64,000 nucleotides of DNA from Sphingobium sp. 15-1 (lineage in GTDB: Bacteria > Pseudomonadota > Alphaproteobacteria > Sphingomonadales > Sphingomonadaceae): NCBI RefSeq assembly GCF_013375535.1, contig NZ_JABXJG010000002.1, positions 496,001-560,000 of the forward strand. The letters run 5' to 3'. The position numbers were made by a program, and so were the translations under genes. Under the pieces are notes generated by a model. It did no database searches. It had not been told where the DNA came from and worked only from the letters and a program-made list of their open reading frames with translations. This document shows positions 19,003-27,214 of this stretch, in pieces. Numbering within the stretch: the stretch's first letter is position 1; each line of letters starts with the position of its first letter.

Positions 19003-19968
19003 CTAGTAAGAAACGTAAACGTCTTGAGTCACAGCCGCTACGGGCGGCAGCGGGGCCGCCATCGCGGTTTCGGCCGAACGCTCGATCAGATCGTCGATCT
19101 CGCGATCGATCGCCGCCAGATCGCCAGCGTCCAGAAGACCGGCATCGATCACCCTGCTGCGGAAGCTGGCGATCGGATCGAACAACCGCACCGCCGCCAG
19201 TTCTTCTGCGGAACGATAGGGTTGTTGATCGCCGGTGAAATGGCCGTGCCACCGCTTGACATCGATTTCCAGAAAAGCGGGAAGGCTTTCCTGCCGCGCC
19301 CGTTCAATCAAGGCGCGCGCGGCGTCATGGACGGCGAAGAAATCATTGCCGTCGACTTTAACCGCCGTCAGTCCGAAACCTGCCGCCCGTTGCGCCAGGT
19401 CTACGCCCGCGCTGTGGTAACTGGCCGCGGTGAACTCGCCATATCCGTTGTTTTCCAGCACGAACAGGACGGGCACCTGCAACACCACCGCCATGTTCAA
19501 CGCCTCGGCCGTGGTGCCCTGATTGGACGCGCCGTCACCGAAAAAGGCCACCGCGACCGCTCCGGTACGGCGAACCTTGGCGGATAGCGCGGCGCCGACG
19601 GCCAGCGGCGGCGATCCGCCGACGATGCCGTTGGCGCCAAGCATGCCCTTGTCCAGATCGGCAATGTGCATCGATCCGCCCTTGCCGCCGCACAATCCGC
19701 CCTGCTTGCCGTGGATTTCAAGCATCATCTCTTCGATGCCGCACCCCTTGGCGATGCAATGTCCATGGCCGCGATGGGTTGATCCGATCCAGTCCTCGTC
19801 AGTCAGGTTGAGGCACACGCCCACGGCGGCGGCTTCTTCCCCCGCGTAGAGATGCACGAAACCGGGGATCAGTCCGGACATTGAATCGGCACCGACCCGC
19901 TCCTCGAAAGCGCGGATTTTGACCATTCGACGATAGGCTTCGAGCATTGTCGCACGATCGAGCTGCAT
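19003..19968 (-). CDS. acoA: Acetoin/2-oxoacid dehydrogenase E1 alpha subunit
   Basis: A 321-aa protein with the thiamine-diphosphate motif 'FFGDGASNQGTTAEALN' through 'LENNGYG' and 'HRGHGHCIAKG' near the active site. Short length and lack of a long N-terminus fit AcoA rather than the branched-chain enzyme. First gene of the alpha-beta-E2 operon, with GAGGG upstream of ATG 19968. A perfect seven-base-arm copy of the shared palindrome lies 23-38 bases before the start, with TTGACG further upstream, so repression over the promoter is likely. Confidence 0.88.
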   Translation of the reverse strand: MQLDRATMLEAYRRMVKIRAFEERVGADSMSGLIPGFVHLYAGEEAAAVGVCLNLTDEDWIGSTHRGHGHCIAKGCGIEEMMLEIHGKQGGLCGGKGGSMHIADLDKGMLGANGIVGGSPPLAVGAALSAKVRRTGAVAVAFFGDGASNQGTTAEALNMAVVLQVPVLFVLENNGYGEFTAASYHSAGVDLAQRAAGFGLTAVKVDGNDFFAVHDAARALIERARQESLPAFLEIDVKRWHGHFTGDQQPYRSAEELAAVRLFDPIASFRSRVIDAGLLDAGDLAAIDREIDDLIERSAETAMAAPLPPVAAVTQDVYVSY

Positions 19969-19990
19969 TATTCTTCCCTCTCGATTTATG

Positions 19991-20006
19991 ATCGATACAT
20001 ATCGAT
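19991..20006. promoter_or_regulatory. Operator-like palindrome, copy 4 (upstream of E1alpha)
   Basis: ATCGATA-CA-TATCGAT, perfect 7-bp arms, the best copy in the window, at the place expected for the -10 box of the leftward operon. Confidence 0.65.
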
Positions 20007-20119
20007 TAAAATTTGCTTCGGCGTCAATCGAAATTTTCAGCCATCCGCGTTATATCCCAAATTTACTCTATTTTATGGCCTGCCCGGTTTATAAGACTGG
20101 TTGCCAGTCATACCATATT

Positions 20120-20133
20120 ACGATAAATATCGT
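20120..20133. promoter_or_regulatory. Operator-like palindrome, copy 5 (upstream of the aldehyde dehydrogenase)
   Basis: ACGATA-AA-TATCGT, perfect 6-bp arms. TTGCCA at 20101 is spaced so that a -10 box would fall inside the palindrome. Confidence 0.6.
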
Positions 20134-20281
20134 TCAATAAACGGACACTGGTCGGGAATCGTCGTCGCGCATGCCGCAGGAGCGATAGGGAGGTCGGCGC
20201 CTTTCCCGAATATCAACTGATCCACTGGGCTCTCCATAAGGGAGGCGCAGTGCGGACCCGACAGCCAACAAGGAGGATGCA

Positions 20282-21715
20282 GTGCAAAATTTCGATTCGG
20301 ACTATCGAATGCTCATAGATGGACGGCTGGTGACGGCCGCGAAGACGTTCGAAGTCTATAATCCCGCCACCGAAGAGGTGATCGCTCACGCGCCTGAGGC
20401 CGGACGCGAACAGATGGAAGAAGCGGTGGCGGCGGCCCGTCGTGCCTTTCCCGCGTGGCGCGACACGCCGCTTGCGGAACGGCAGCGAATCGTCGCGGCG
20501 ATTGGCGCCGTGCTGGATGCGCATGCCGAAGAGCTGATGCGCCTTCTGACGCGCGAGCAGGGAAAGCCGCGCGCGGGCGCTGAATGGGAAATCGGCGGAT
20601 CGTCGGCCTGGTGCCACGCGCTGGCGGAGCAGACGCTGGACAGCGAGACGATCGAGGAAGGCGATGGGCGGCGCGTCGAAATGCGCCGCGTCCCGCTGGG
20701 CGTCGTCGGCGCGATCACGCCGTGGAATTTCCCGGTGCTGCTGGCGGTGTGGAAGATCGCGCCGGCATTGGTGGCGGGCAATACGATCGTCCTGAAGCCA
20801 TCGCCCTATACGCCGCTTTGCACCTTGAAGCTTGGTGAGCTGCTGAAGGACGTCGTTCCCGCCGGGGTGCTGAACATCATAGCGGGCGGCAACGATCTTG
20901 GCGCATGGATGACCTCCCACGATCAGATCGACAAGATCAGCTTCACCGGCTCCACCGCGACCGGCCGCAAGGTGATGGAAAGCGCGGCTGCCAATGTGAA
21001 GCGCGTCACGCTGGAACTGGGCGGCAACGATCCCGCGATCGTCCTGTCCGACGTCGATCCCAAGGCCATCGCCCCGCAACTCTTCTGGGCGGCGTTTCAG
21101 AACAGCTCGCAATTCTGCGCCGCCGCCAAGCGGCTCTATATCCATGATGACGTCTATGACCGGGTCCGCGACGAACTGGTCGCTTATGCCCGGACGGTGA
21201 AACTGGGCGATGGCTCCCGCCAGGGCACGCAGCTTGGGCCGATCCAGAACCGCATGCAGTTCGAAAAGCTCAAGGATATTCTGGCCGACACGCGCCAACT
21301 GGGCGTGGACATTCCCGTCGGCGGCGAGGCCATGGACGGCCCCGGCTTCTTCATTCCGGTCACGATCGTCGACAATCCGCCCGACGACAGCCGCATCGTG
21401 CGCGAGGAGCCTTTCGGCCCCGTGCTGCCGCTGCTCCGGTTCAGGGACATTGACGACGTGATCGACCGGGCGAATGACACCGAATATGGTCTGGCCGCAT
21501 CCGTGTGGTCAGCGGATGTCGAGAAGGCGAAGCAAATTGCCGAGCGCATTCAGGCGGGAACGGTATGGATCAATGAAATCCACGTCTTCGCGCCGCATAT
21601 CGCTTTCGGCGGTCACAAGCAGTCGGGGCTAGGCGTCGAGAATTCGCTGCATGGCCTGGCGGAATATACCAATCTGCAAACCATCACTTCGCGTAGACTT
21701 GCAGCGACCGCATAA
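20282..21715 (+). CDS. NAD(P)-dependent aldehyde dehydrogenase
   Basis: A 477-aa ALDH-superfamily enzyme. It has the 'GAITPWNFPVLLAVWKIAPA' oxyanion-side motif, 'KPSPYTPL', the cofactor stretch 'ISFTGSTATGRKVM', catalytic Glu in 'VTLELGGNDPAIV', and the catalytic Cys in 'NSSQFCAAAKRLYI', where Ser-Gln-Phe replaces the more usual Gly-Gln-Val. It oxidises an aldehyde to a carboxylate. The start is GTG at 20282, supported by AAGGAGG 5 bases upstream. It is divergent from the E1alpha operon and shares the palindromic operator, so it probably oxidises the aldehyde made by the aminotransferase or released by the E1 reaction. Confidence 0.93.
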   Translation: MQNFDSDYRMLIDGRLVTAAKTFEVYNPATEEVIAHAPEAGREQMEEAVAAARRAFPAWRDTPLAERQRIVAAIGAVLDAHAEELMRLLTREQGKPRAGAEWEIGGSSAWCHALAEQTLDSETIEEGDGRRVEMRRVPLGVVGAITPWNFPVLLAVWKIAPALVAGNTIVLKPSPYTPLCTLKLGELLKDVVPAGVLNIIAGGNDLGAWMTSHDQIDKISFTGSTATGRKVMESAAANVKRVTLELGGNDPAIVLSDVDPKAIAPQLFWAAFQNSSQFCAAAKRLYIHDDVYDRVRDELVAYARTVKLGDGSRQGTQLGPIQNRMQFEKLKDILADTRQLGVDIPVGGEAMDGPGFFIPVTIVDNPPDDSRIVREEPFGPVLPLLRFRDIDDVIDRANDTEYGLAASVWSADVEKAKQIAERIQAGTVWINEIHVFAPHIAFGGHKQSGLGVENSLHGLAEYTNLQTITSRRLAATA

Positions 21716-21723
21716 TTGTCATG

Positions 21724-21786
21724 TCATTTGAGGTTTGTCGAACGCGCATGGGGAAACTGCATGCGCGCGCGGCAAACCTCAAATGA
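21724..21786. terminator. Long two-part hairpin between convergent genes
   Basis: Perfect 14-base outer arms (21724-21737 with 21773-21786, starting TCATTTGAGG) enclose a second stem GCGCATG/CATGCGC (21743-21749 with 21760-21766). It lies between the aldehyde dehydrogenase and the convergent TetR gene and probably stops transcription from both sides. Confidence 0.65.
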
Positions 21787-21821
21787 TTGTCGGAACGACG
21801 ATCGGTCCTACAATTGACGGT

Positions 21822-22490
21822 TCAGCGGCGTTGCGCCGCGTCGGTTCTTTGCAGAATCTGCGGGATGTACATGGCCAGATAGGCGTGGGAGGCACGATGG
21901 GCTTCCCGGCGCGCCTCGCCGGTGATGACGCCTTCTTCCTGGACGGACAGGCTCAGCAGCAAATCGAGAATTTCGATGGCGCGATAGAATAGGGTTTCCA
22001 GTTCCAATAGATCCGGAAGCAGGAATTGCTTCCGGATTTCCGCGATGATTGCCCGCGCCAGCACATGGTCGTGCATTCTGTCGCTGCGCTTGATTTCGAA
22101 GGAGGTCTGCGGGCCAAGCAGAAGCTTCGTCATCGCCAGATCCGCCTCCAGCGCGTCAATGCCCCGTTCGAACATGACGTCGAAAATATCCTTCCAATAT
22201 TCTTGGCGCGAGACTGGCTGATCCATGGCGGCAAGCAACTCGCCGTCCATCTGGACGGCGAGTTCAGCAAACAACGCCTGCGCATCCGCGTAGAAATGAT
22301 AGGCGCTGCTTTTCGCCATCCGCGCCTCGGCGGCTATGTCCGCGACATTGATGCCGTTGAGGTCCGATCGTCTCAGGAGGCGCCTTGCCGCATCCAGCAG
22401 GAGCTGGCGTCGCACCAGCCCCCGCGCCTGCACGCCCCGCCGTTCAACACGCTTCAGCGGGGATGTTCTTTGACGGGAATGCGCGTTCAT
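21822..22490 (-). CDS. TetR-family regulator
   Basis: A 222-aa protein with a basic N-terminal tail, a TetR helix-turn-helix at about residues 25-75 ('VADIAAEARMAKSSAYHFY') and a helical ligand domain. Its start overlaps the stop of the aminotransferase-like gene upstream (ATGA), so the two are co-translated. It closes the block of genes carrying the CGATA palindrome and is a candidate regulator of them. Confidence 0.88.
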   Translation of the reverse strand: MNAHSRQRTSPLKRVERRGVQARGLVRRQLLLDAARRLLRRSDLNGINVADIAAEARMAKSSAYHFYADAQALFAELAVQMDGELLAAMDQPVSRQEYWKDIFDVMFERGIDALEADLAMTKLLLGPQTSFEIKRSDRMHDHVLARAIIAEIRKQFLLPDLLELETLFYRAIEILDLLLSLSVQEEGVITGEARREAHRASHAYLAMYIPQILQRTDAAQRR

Positions 22491-23770
22491 GCCGCCGCAA
22501 TGCCAGCCATGAAGCCGGCGATTCCGGGATGCGGCCGGATCGTTTCACGTTCCCTGTCCATGGCAGCGAAGGTCTCGCCCGCGGCGTCAATGGCCTGAGC
22601 CATGTCTTCGTCCGTCATCGCCGCGCAAAGGAACATATTATGCCAAGGATGGAAGTAAATCCCGCGCGAGATCATGCCGCCGGCGAAGGCCGCGCCCAGA
22701 CGCATATCGGGATCATCGTCGAAAAGCAGGATCGGCATCTGCACCGGCCCGGTCTGCCGGATCGAGAAGCCGTGGGCGCGCGCCAGCACGTCGATGCCTG
22801 TGCGCAATGCCATGCCAAGCCTGACCATATCTTCCAGATAGGAGGTCGCCTCGATCACCTCCAGAGTCGCCAGCGCCGCCGCCATGGGCACCGCCTGGAA
22901 CCAGAAGGAGCCGGTCACATAGACCTTGGCGGCCCCTTCGCGCACGCGATCCGAGCCGAGAAGCGCCGCCAGGGGATAGCCGTTGGCAATCGCCTTGCTC
23001 CAGCAGCTCAGATCGGGGCGCACGCCGACCACCTCCCAACTGCAATCCCGGGCGATGCGAAAACCGGCGCGCACGTCGTCGACGATCAGAATGGCGCCCG
23101 TCTTGTCGCAGAGCGCCCGGCATCGTTCCGCATATTCCCGGTCGAGCGGCTGCTGGTCCGCGAAGACATCATGCTTGTGCGGCGATGCGAAGATAGCAGC
23201 CAGATCCTCGCCCGCCGCCTTCACCGCCGTCTCAAGACTCTCGGCGTCATTATAGCTGTAGTAGATCAGGTGCGCGCGATCCTCGGGCACGATGCCTGCG
23301 GGAAAGGGCGAGCACCAGGGCGCGGCGCCATGATAGGCGCCGGTCGCGACCAATATCTTGCGGCGGCCGGTCTGCGCCCGGGCGATCGTCATCGCCATCG
23401 TCGTCGCGTCGGTTCCGTTCTTCGCGAACATGGCCCAGTCGGCGTGACTCACCTGGGCGACGAGCCTTTCGGCCAGTTCGACGAAGACCGGCGACGGTCC
23501 GGTCAGCGTGTCACCCAATGCGCGCTGCCGCTGTGCCGCCTCTTCGATCCGGGGATCATGATAGCCGAGCAGGTTCGGGCCATAGGCGCAGGCGAAATCA
23601 AGATATTCGCGCCCGGCGACGTCCCACAACCGCGCCCCCTTCCCCCGGACGAAGAATTGGGGCGTGCCATAGGGCATCAACCCGTTCGATAAATGCCCAT
23701 AGACGCCGTTGGGCACGACGCGCATGGCGCGCGCGCGCAGCGCCTCGTCGGTAAGAACTTCGGTAGACAT
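22487..23770 (-). CDS. Glutamate-1-semialdehyde aminomutase-like class III aminotransferase
   Basis: A 427-aa PLP enzyme of the GSA-aminomutase branch: 'EYLDFACAYGPNLLGYHDP' near the N-terminus, 'FAKNGTDATTMAMTIARA', 'ILIVDDVRAGFR' with the PLP Asp, and the Schiff-base Lys in 'SCWSKAIANGYPLAALLG'. It is unlikely to be the tetrapyrrole-pathway HemL because of its place among catabolic genes and its divergent motifs; a dedicated transaminase or aminomutase is more likely. The real start is ATG 23770 (AGAGAGGA upstream); a longer open frame to 23992 has no support. It is downstream of a TBDR, 64 bases away. Confidence 0.87.
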   Translation of the reverse strand: MSTEVLTDEALRARAMRVVPNGVYGHLSNGLMPYGTPQFFVRGKGARLWDVAGREYLDFACAYGPNLLGYHDPRIEEAAQRQRALGDTLTGPSPVFVELAERLVAQVSHADWAMFAKNGTDATTMAMTIARAQTGRRKILVATGAYHGAAPWCSPFPAGIVPEDRAHLIYYSYNDAESLETAVKAAGEDLAAIFASPHKHDVFADQQPLDREYAERCRALCDKTGAILIVDDVRAGFRIARDCSWEVVGVRPDLSCWSKAIANGYPLAALLGSDRVREGAAKVYVTGSFWFQAVPMAAALATLEVIEATSYLEDMVRLGMALRTGIDVLARAHGFSIRQTGPVQMPILLFDDDPDMRLGAAFAGGMISRGIYFHPWHNMFLCAAMTDEDMAQAIDAAGETFAAMDRERETIRPHPGIAGFMAGIAAA

Positions 23771-23834
23771 GTCAAAATCCTCTCTTGGGCCCGGCTCATG
23801 CCCTGTCGGAGCGGGAGCCGGGCCGGGCCGTGAA

Positions 23835-26027
23835 TTATCGGATGCGGTAGGTGAGGCTGCCCCCCGCCCAGCGCGGCCGGGCAAAGGTCTGCTGCGTGAT
23901 CCCGACCGGATTGGTGACGTCGAGATTGTAGATGCGGTAAGTCTTGTCAGTGATGTTGTTGACGAAGGCCGCGATCTCGAACCCGCTGTCATTGAACCGG
24001 TAGCTCACGCGCCCATTGCCGACCCAATAGGCCGGTTCGCGATCGACCGGCGCATTGAAGGCCGTGAAATAGCTGGCGCCGTTCCGCTTCCAATCCGTTT
24101 GCAGCGTCAGCGTGCCAGGGCCAATCTCCGCCTCGTAACGCATCGTTCCGCCGAAGCTCAGGCGCGGGGCCTGCGGCATGCGGCGATCCGCGACGCGGCC
24201 GCTTGGCAAGGTGATGTCGAACACCTTGGCGTCCAGATAGGTCATAAATGCTTGCAGATAGAGACCCTGTACCGGGCGTATGTCCGCGTCGACCTCAAAG
24301 CCGTTCACGCGCGCATTATTGTTGACGATGGCCTGCGTCAGTCCGACAAGCGTGAAGGCCTGATAACCGCGATAGCGATAATGGAAGGCAGCGGCATTCA
24401 GATGCGCTTTCCTGTCGAGCAACGTCAGTTTCGCGCCGCCTTCGAAATTGGTCAGCACCTCTTCATCGAAGGGGATGGAGGAAGGATCGATCGGCTGGAA
24501 GGCGGGCGTACCGAAACCGCCGGCCTTGGTTCCCCGGTTCACGCTGGCATAAAGCAGAATGTCGTCCGTCGGCTTCAGATCGATCTCGATCTTGCCGGAA
24601 TAATTGTCGAAATCCTTATGCGCCAGATCGGGATAGGTGGTTGTGTTGAACAGCAGTGGAGGAGAACCGGTCTCGACCTGGGAAAAATCATATTTCTTGT
24701 CGTCATAGGAATATCTGAAGCCGCCGATGACGCTGAGAAGAGGGCTTACCTTATATTCGATCTGACCGAATGCGGCGACCGATTTGGTCTTCAGTACACC
24801 ACCGAAATTGGTTTCGACGCCAAAAGTAGGCAATTCTATCCGATAGGCGGTCGTCGACTTGATCTCGATCCCATATAGTCCGGCTACCCAGGTGATCCGG
24901 CTGCCGGTTCCCGAAAGCCTCAATTCCTGCGAGACCTGATGCGCCTTCTGCCTGGCGAAATAGGTGAAGAAGTTGACCGGAGAGACATCGCTGTCTTCTG
25001 TATAGCCTTTGCGCAACGACTGATAATCCGTGATCGACGTCAGGGTCACCGCGCCCAGGTCGCGCTCATATCGCGCGCTGCCGGTCCAATAGGTCCGCTC
25101 AAAGTCGGACCGATGGTCCTCCTCCACGCGGCGCGGGTCGGACGGCGGGCGATAGCCGAAGGAATTGCATCCGGCGCATGTGCCATAGACATCCTCGTCC
25201 GGACCGACAAACCGCCCCAGCCCATCCGCATTGACCGCGGAAACGGCGGCGGTATAGGCGCCCGCCCCACTGTCATGATCGTTGCGGAGGATCTGCGCCT
25301 TCACCAGCAACGTGCCGCCCCCGACATCGGCGGAGAGTTGCGCGCGGCCCGCATAGAAGCGCGTCCCGCCAAGATCACGGCCCAGCGCATTCTTGACGTA
25401 ACCGTCGCGGCGATCGGTGGTGAAAGCGATCCGCCCGCGCACAGAGTCGCTGATCGGGCCGCTGATCGCCTCTTCCGTCGCGAACTGATTGTCGCTGCCG
25501 CCGGTCAGCGTCAGGAAGCCGTCGAGATGCGATGTCGGCTTGGCCGTCACGACCTGAATGAGCCCGCCGGTCGCGTTCCGGCCAAAGAGGGTTCCCTGTG
25601 GGCCGCGCAGAACCTCGACCCGCTCCAAATCGAAATTCTGTCCGCTGATCGCGCCGAGCAGCCCCACATATGCCTCGTCATTATAGAAGGCGATCGGCGC
25701 TTCCTGCGAATCAGCGAAATCATTCTGCGACACGCCGCGAATATTGAAGACCGTCGCGGTCGGTGAGAACTGATTGACCTGCACGCCTGGCACCAGCGTG
25801 GCGATTGCGGTGACATCCTGCCGCCCGACCGCCGCCAATTCGCTCTGCCCCAGAGCGGAGACGGAAATGCCGACATCTTGCAGCCGTTGCGCCCGCTTTT
25901 GCGCCGTGACGAAAATCTCGCCTTGCACCGGAGGCTGATCCTGCGGCGCCTGATCCTGCGCCAGAACCGGCGTGGCGACCGCCAAGGCCGCCGCCATTCC
26001 GATCGAACATATTCCTTGTCCACCCAT
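23835..26027 (-). CDS. TonB-dependent outer-membrane receptor
   Basis: A 730-aa receptor with an N-terminal signal peptide ending near 'PVLAQDQ', TonB box-like 'EIFVTAQKRAQRLQDVG', plug with 'LERVEVLRGPQGTLFGRNAT', and a barrel ending in 'GGSLTYRIR'. The C-terminal residue is Arg rather than Phe/Tyr, which is unusual for barrel assembly but occurs in this family. GGGGAAGGGAG precedes ATG 26027. It heads an operon with the GSA-type aminotransferase and TetR, and is divergent from an SDR. Confidence 0.92.
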   Translation of the reverse strand: MGGQGICSIGMAAALAVATPVLAQDQAPQDQPPVQGEIFVTAQKRAQRLQDVGISVSALGQSELAAVGRQDVTAIATLVPGVQVNQFSPTATVFNIRGVSQNDFADSQEAPIAFYNDEAYVGLLGAISGQNFDLERVEVLRGPQGTLFGRNATGGLIQVVTAKPTSHLDGFLTLTGGSDNQFATEEAISGPISDSVRGRIAFTTDRRDGYVKNALGRDLGGTRFYAGRAQLSADVGGGTLLVKAQILRNDHDSGAGAYTAAVSAVNADGLGRFVGPDEDVYGTCAGCNSFGYRPPSDPRRVEEDHRSDFERTYWTGSARYERDLGAVTLTSITDYQSLRKGYTEDSDVSPVNFFTYFARQKAHQVSQELRLSGTGSRITWVAGLYGIEIKSTTAYRIELPTFGVETNFGGVLKTKSVAAFGQIEYKVSPLLSVIGGFRYSYDDKKYDFSQVETGSPPLLFNTTTYPDLAHKDFDNYSGKIEIDLKPTDDILLYASVNRGTKAGGFGTPAFQPIDPSSIPFDEEVLTNFEGGAKLTLLDRKAHLNAAAFHYRYRGYQAFTLVGLTQAIVNNNARVNGFEVDADIRPVQGLYLQAFMTYLDAKVFDITLPSGRVADRRMPQAPRLSFGGTMRYEAEIGPGTLTLQTDWKRNGASYFTAFNAPVDREPAYWVGNGRVSYRFNDSGFEIAAFVNNITDKTYRIYNLDVTNPVGITQQTFARPRWAGGSLTYRIR

Positions 26028-26052
26028 TGCGCTTCTCCCTTCCCCATTTATC

Positions 26053-26084
26053 CGACTTAAGTCGAGTATTATCGAAGCATATCG
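26053..26084. promoter_or_regulatory. Palindrome CGACTTAAGTCG next to two weak CGATA-type half sites
   Basis: CGACTTAAGTCG (26053-26064) is a perfect 12-bp palindrome. It is followed at once by CGAGT-AT-TATCG (26063-26074) and CGAAG-CA-TATCG (26073-26084), each with one perfect arm of the regional operator. All lie 26-57 bases upstream of the receptor start. Confidence 0.4.
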
Positions 26085-26201
26085 CCGCGATTCTTCTCCT
26101 ATTAGGCTATCTCACTCCATATAGAAGTTGCAATAGTAGATTTTAATCGGTTATTATGCGGAGCGTTGGATCACCGTCACAGGCACATCAAGGAGGGCGC
26201 A

Positions 26202-26975
26202 ATGTTTTCTCTTCAGGGTAAGATCACTGTCATCACAGGCGCATCGAGCGGCATTGGCAGAGCCGCCGCCGAACGCTTCGCCAGGGCCGGGTCAGAGGTT
26301 GTCATAGCCAGCCGCCGCGACGTTTCGGACTTCGCGGCAACTATTGGCGCCAAATGGATTCGAACCGATGTCGGAGTCGAGCAGGAGGTCAAGGCCTGCA
26401 TGGATCAGACCGCCGCCTGGTTTGGACATATCGATGTCCTTATCAACAATGCAGGCTATTGGGGCCGTTCGGCGGATCTGGAGGACGCCGGCGAGGATGA
26501 ATTCGACAGGAACTTCCAGATCAACGCCAAAGGCCCCTTCTTTGGCATCAAGCATGCCAGCAGACACATGCCGCGGGGCAGCTCGATCATCACCACGACT
26601 TCGCTTGCTTCCGCGATCGGCCTGCCGGGATATGGCGCCTATACCGCAGCCAAGTTCGCCGCGAGCGGATTGCTCAAATGCGCCGCGATGGAATTGGGGC
26701 CCAAGGGCATCCGGGTGAATGAAATAAGCCCAACCAGCGTCGACACGCCCATGCTGCGCGATCAGGATTCGGCGGAAGCGGAGATTGCGATGACAAGCAC
26801 CGCCTCAGCGCTCGGTCGCATCGTCCAGCCCGAAGAGATCGCCGCATTGATGCACTTCCTGGCGTCGGACGATTGCGGCGCGATCAGCGGACAGCAGATT
26901 ATCGTCGATTGCGGCCAGACCGCCGGGTGCAGCGTGGCCAGCATGAATGCCTGGCTTGGCGCTTCACATGGATGA
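26202..26975 (+). CDS. SDR-family oxidoreductase
   Basis: A 257-aa classical SDR: 'VITGASSGIGRAAAERFA', 'INNAGYWGRS', Ser in 'ITTTSLASA', 'YGAYTAAKFAASG' with the YxxxK pair, and a C-terminal 'ISGQQIIVDCGQTAG'. AAGGAGG precedes ATG 26202. It is a single gene divergent from the TBDR and followed by two hairpins, so it probably shares regulation with the receptor. Confidence 0.9.
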   Translation: MFSLQGKITVITGASSGIGRAAAERFARAGSEVVIASRRDVSDFAATIGAKWIRTDVGVEQEVKACMDQTAAWFGHIDVLINNAGYWGRSADLEDAGEDEFDRNFQINAKGPFFGIKHASRHMPRGSSIITTTSLASAIGLPGYGAYTAAKFAASGLLKCAAMELGPKGIRVNEISPTSVDTPMLRDQDSAEAEIAMTSTASALGRIVQPEEIAALMHFLASDDCGAISGQQIIVDCGQTAGCSVASMNAWLGASHG

Positions 26976-27046
26976 AATGCAAAGCCGATTTTGCGCCGGG
27001 CCGCGGCAAGCCCGGCTACCCGGCTTGCTCGACGGCGCTTGAAACC

Positions 27047-27107
27047 ATGCGAAGAAATGGGGGCGAAGGAAAGGGGGCGAAAGCGGCCCGCCCCCATTCC
27101 TTCGCAT
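27047..27107. terminator. Hairpin after the SDR gene
   Basis: Nineteen-base arms with one mismatch (27047-27065 and 27089-27107, starting ATGCGAAG) around a 23-base loop, in the 239-base gap between convergent genes. Confidence 0.5.
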
Positions 27108-27155
27108 TCTCGTGACCTTGCGATCAGCGCAGGGACGGAAAAACGACACCGTGGA

Positions 27156-27183
27156 TTCGGCCGCCACCGCGTAGGCGGCCGAA
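27156..27183. terminator. Hairpin before the class II aldolase stop
   Basis: TTCGGCCGCC (27156-27165) and GGCGGCCGAA (27174-27183) form perfect 10-bp arms with an 8-base loop. It is placed to end the leftward aldolase transcript. Confidence 0.5.
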
Positions 27184-27214
27184 CCCGTGCCATGTCGTCG
27201 CAGTGCGGCTTCCC

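Larger units (their letters stand above)
19969..20281. other. 313-base divergent promoter region (E1alpha / aldehyde dehydrogenase)
   Basis: No gene seen. It is AT-rich and contains two perfect copies of the CGATA-N2-TATCG palindrome, one on each side, with TTGACG (complement, 20022-20027) and TTGCCA (20101-20106) as possible -35 boxes. Confidence 0.6.

Noticed and set aside
8317..21715. Idea that region A is a fumonisin-type degradation cluster
   Set aside because: A TBDR, a class III aminotransferase and an aldehyde dehydrogenase recall such clusters, but no carboxylesterase is present in the window and the acetoin-type and dimethylformamidase-like genes do not fit.
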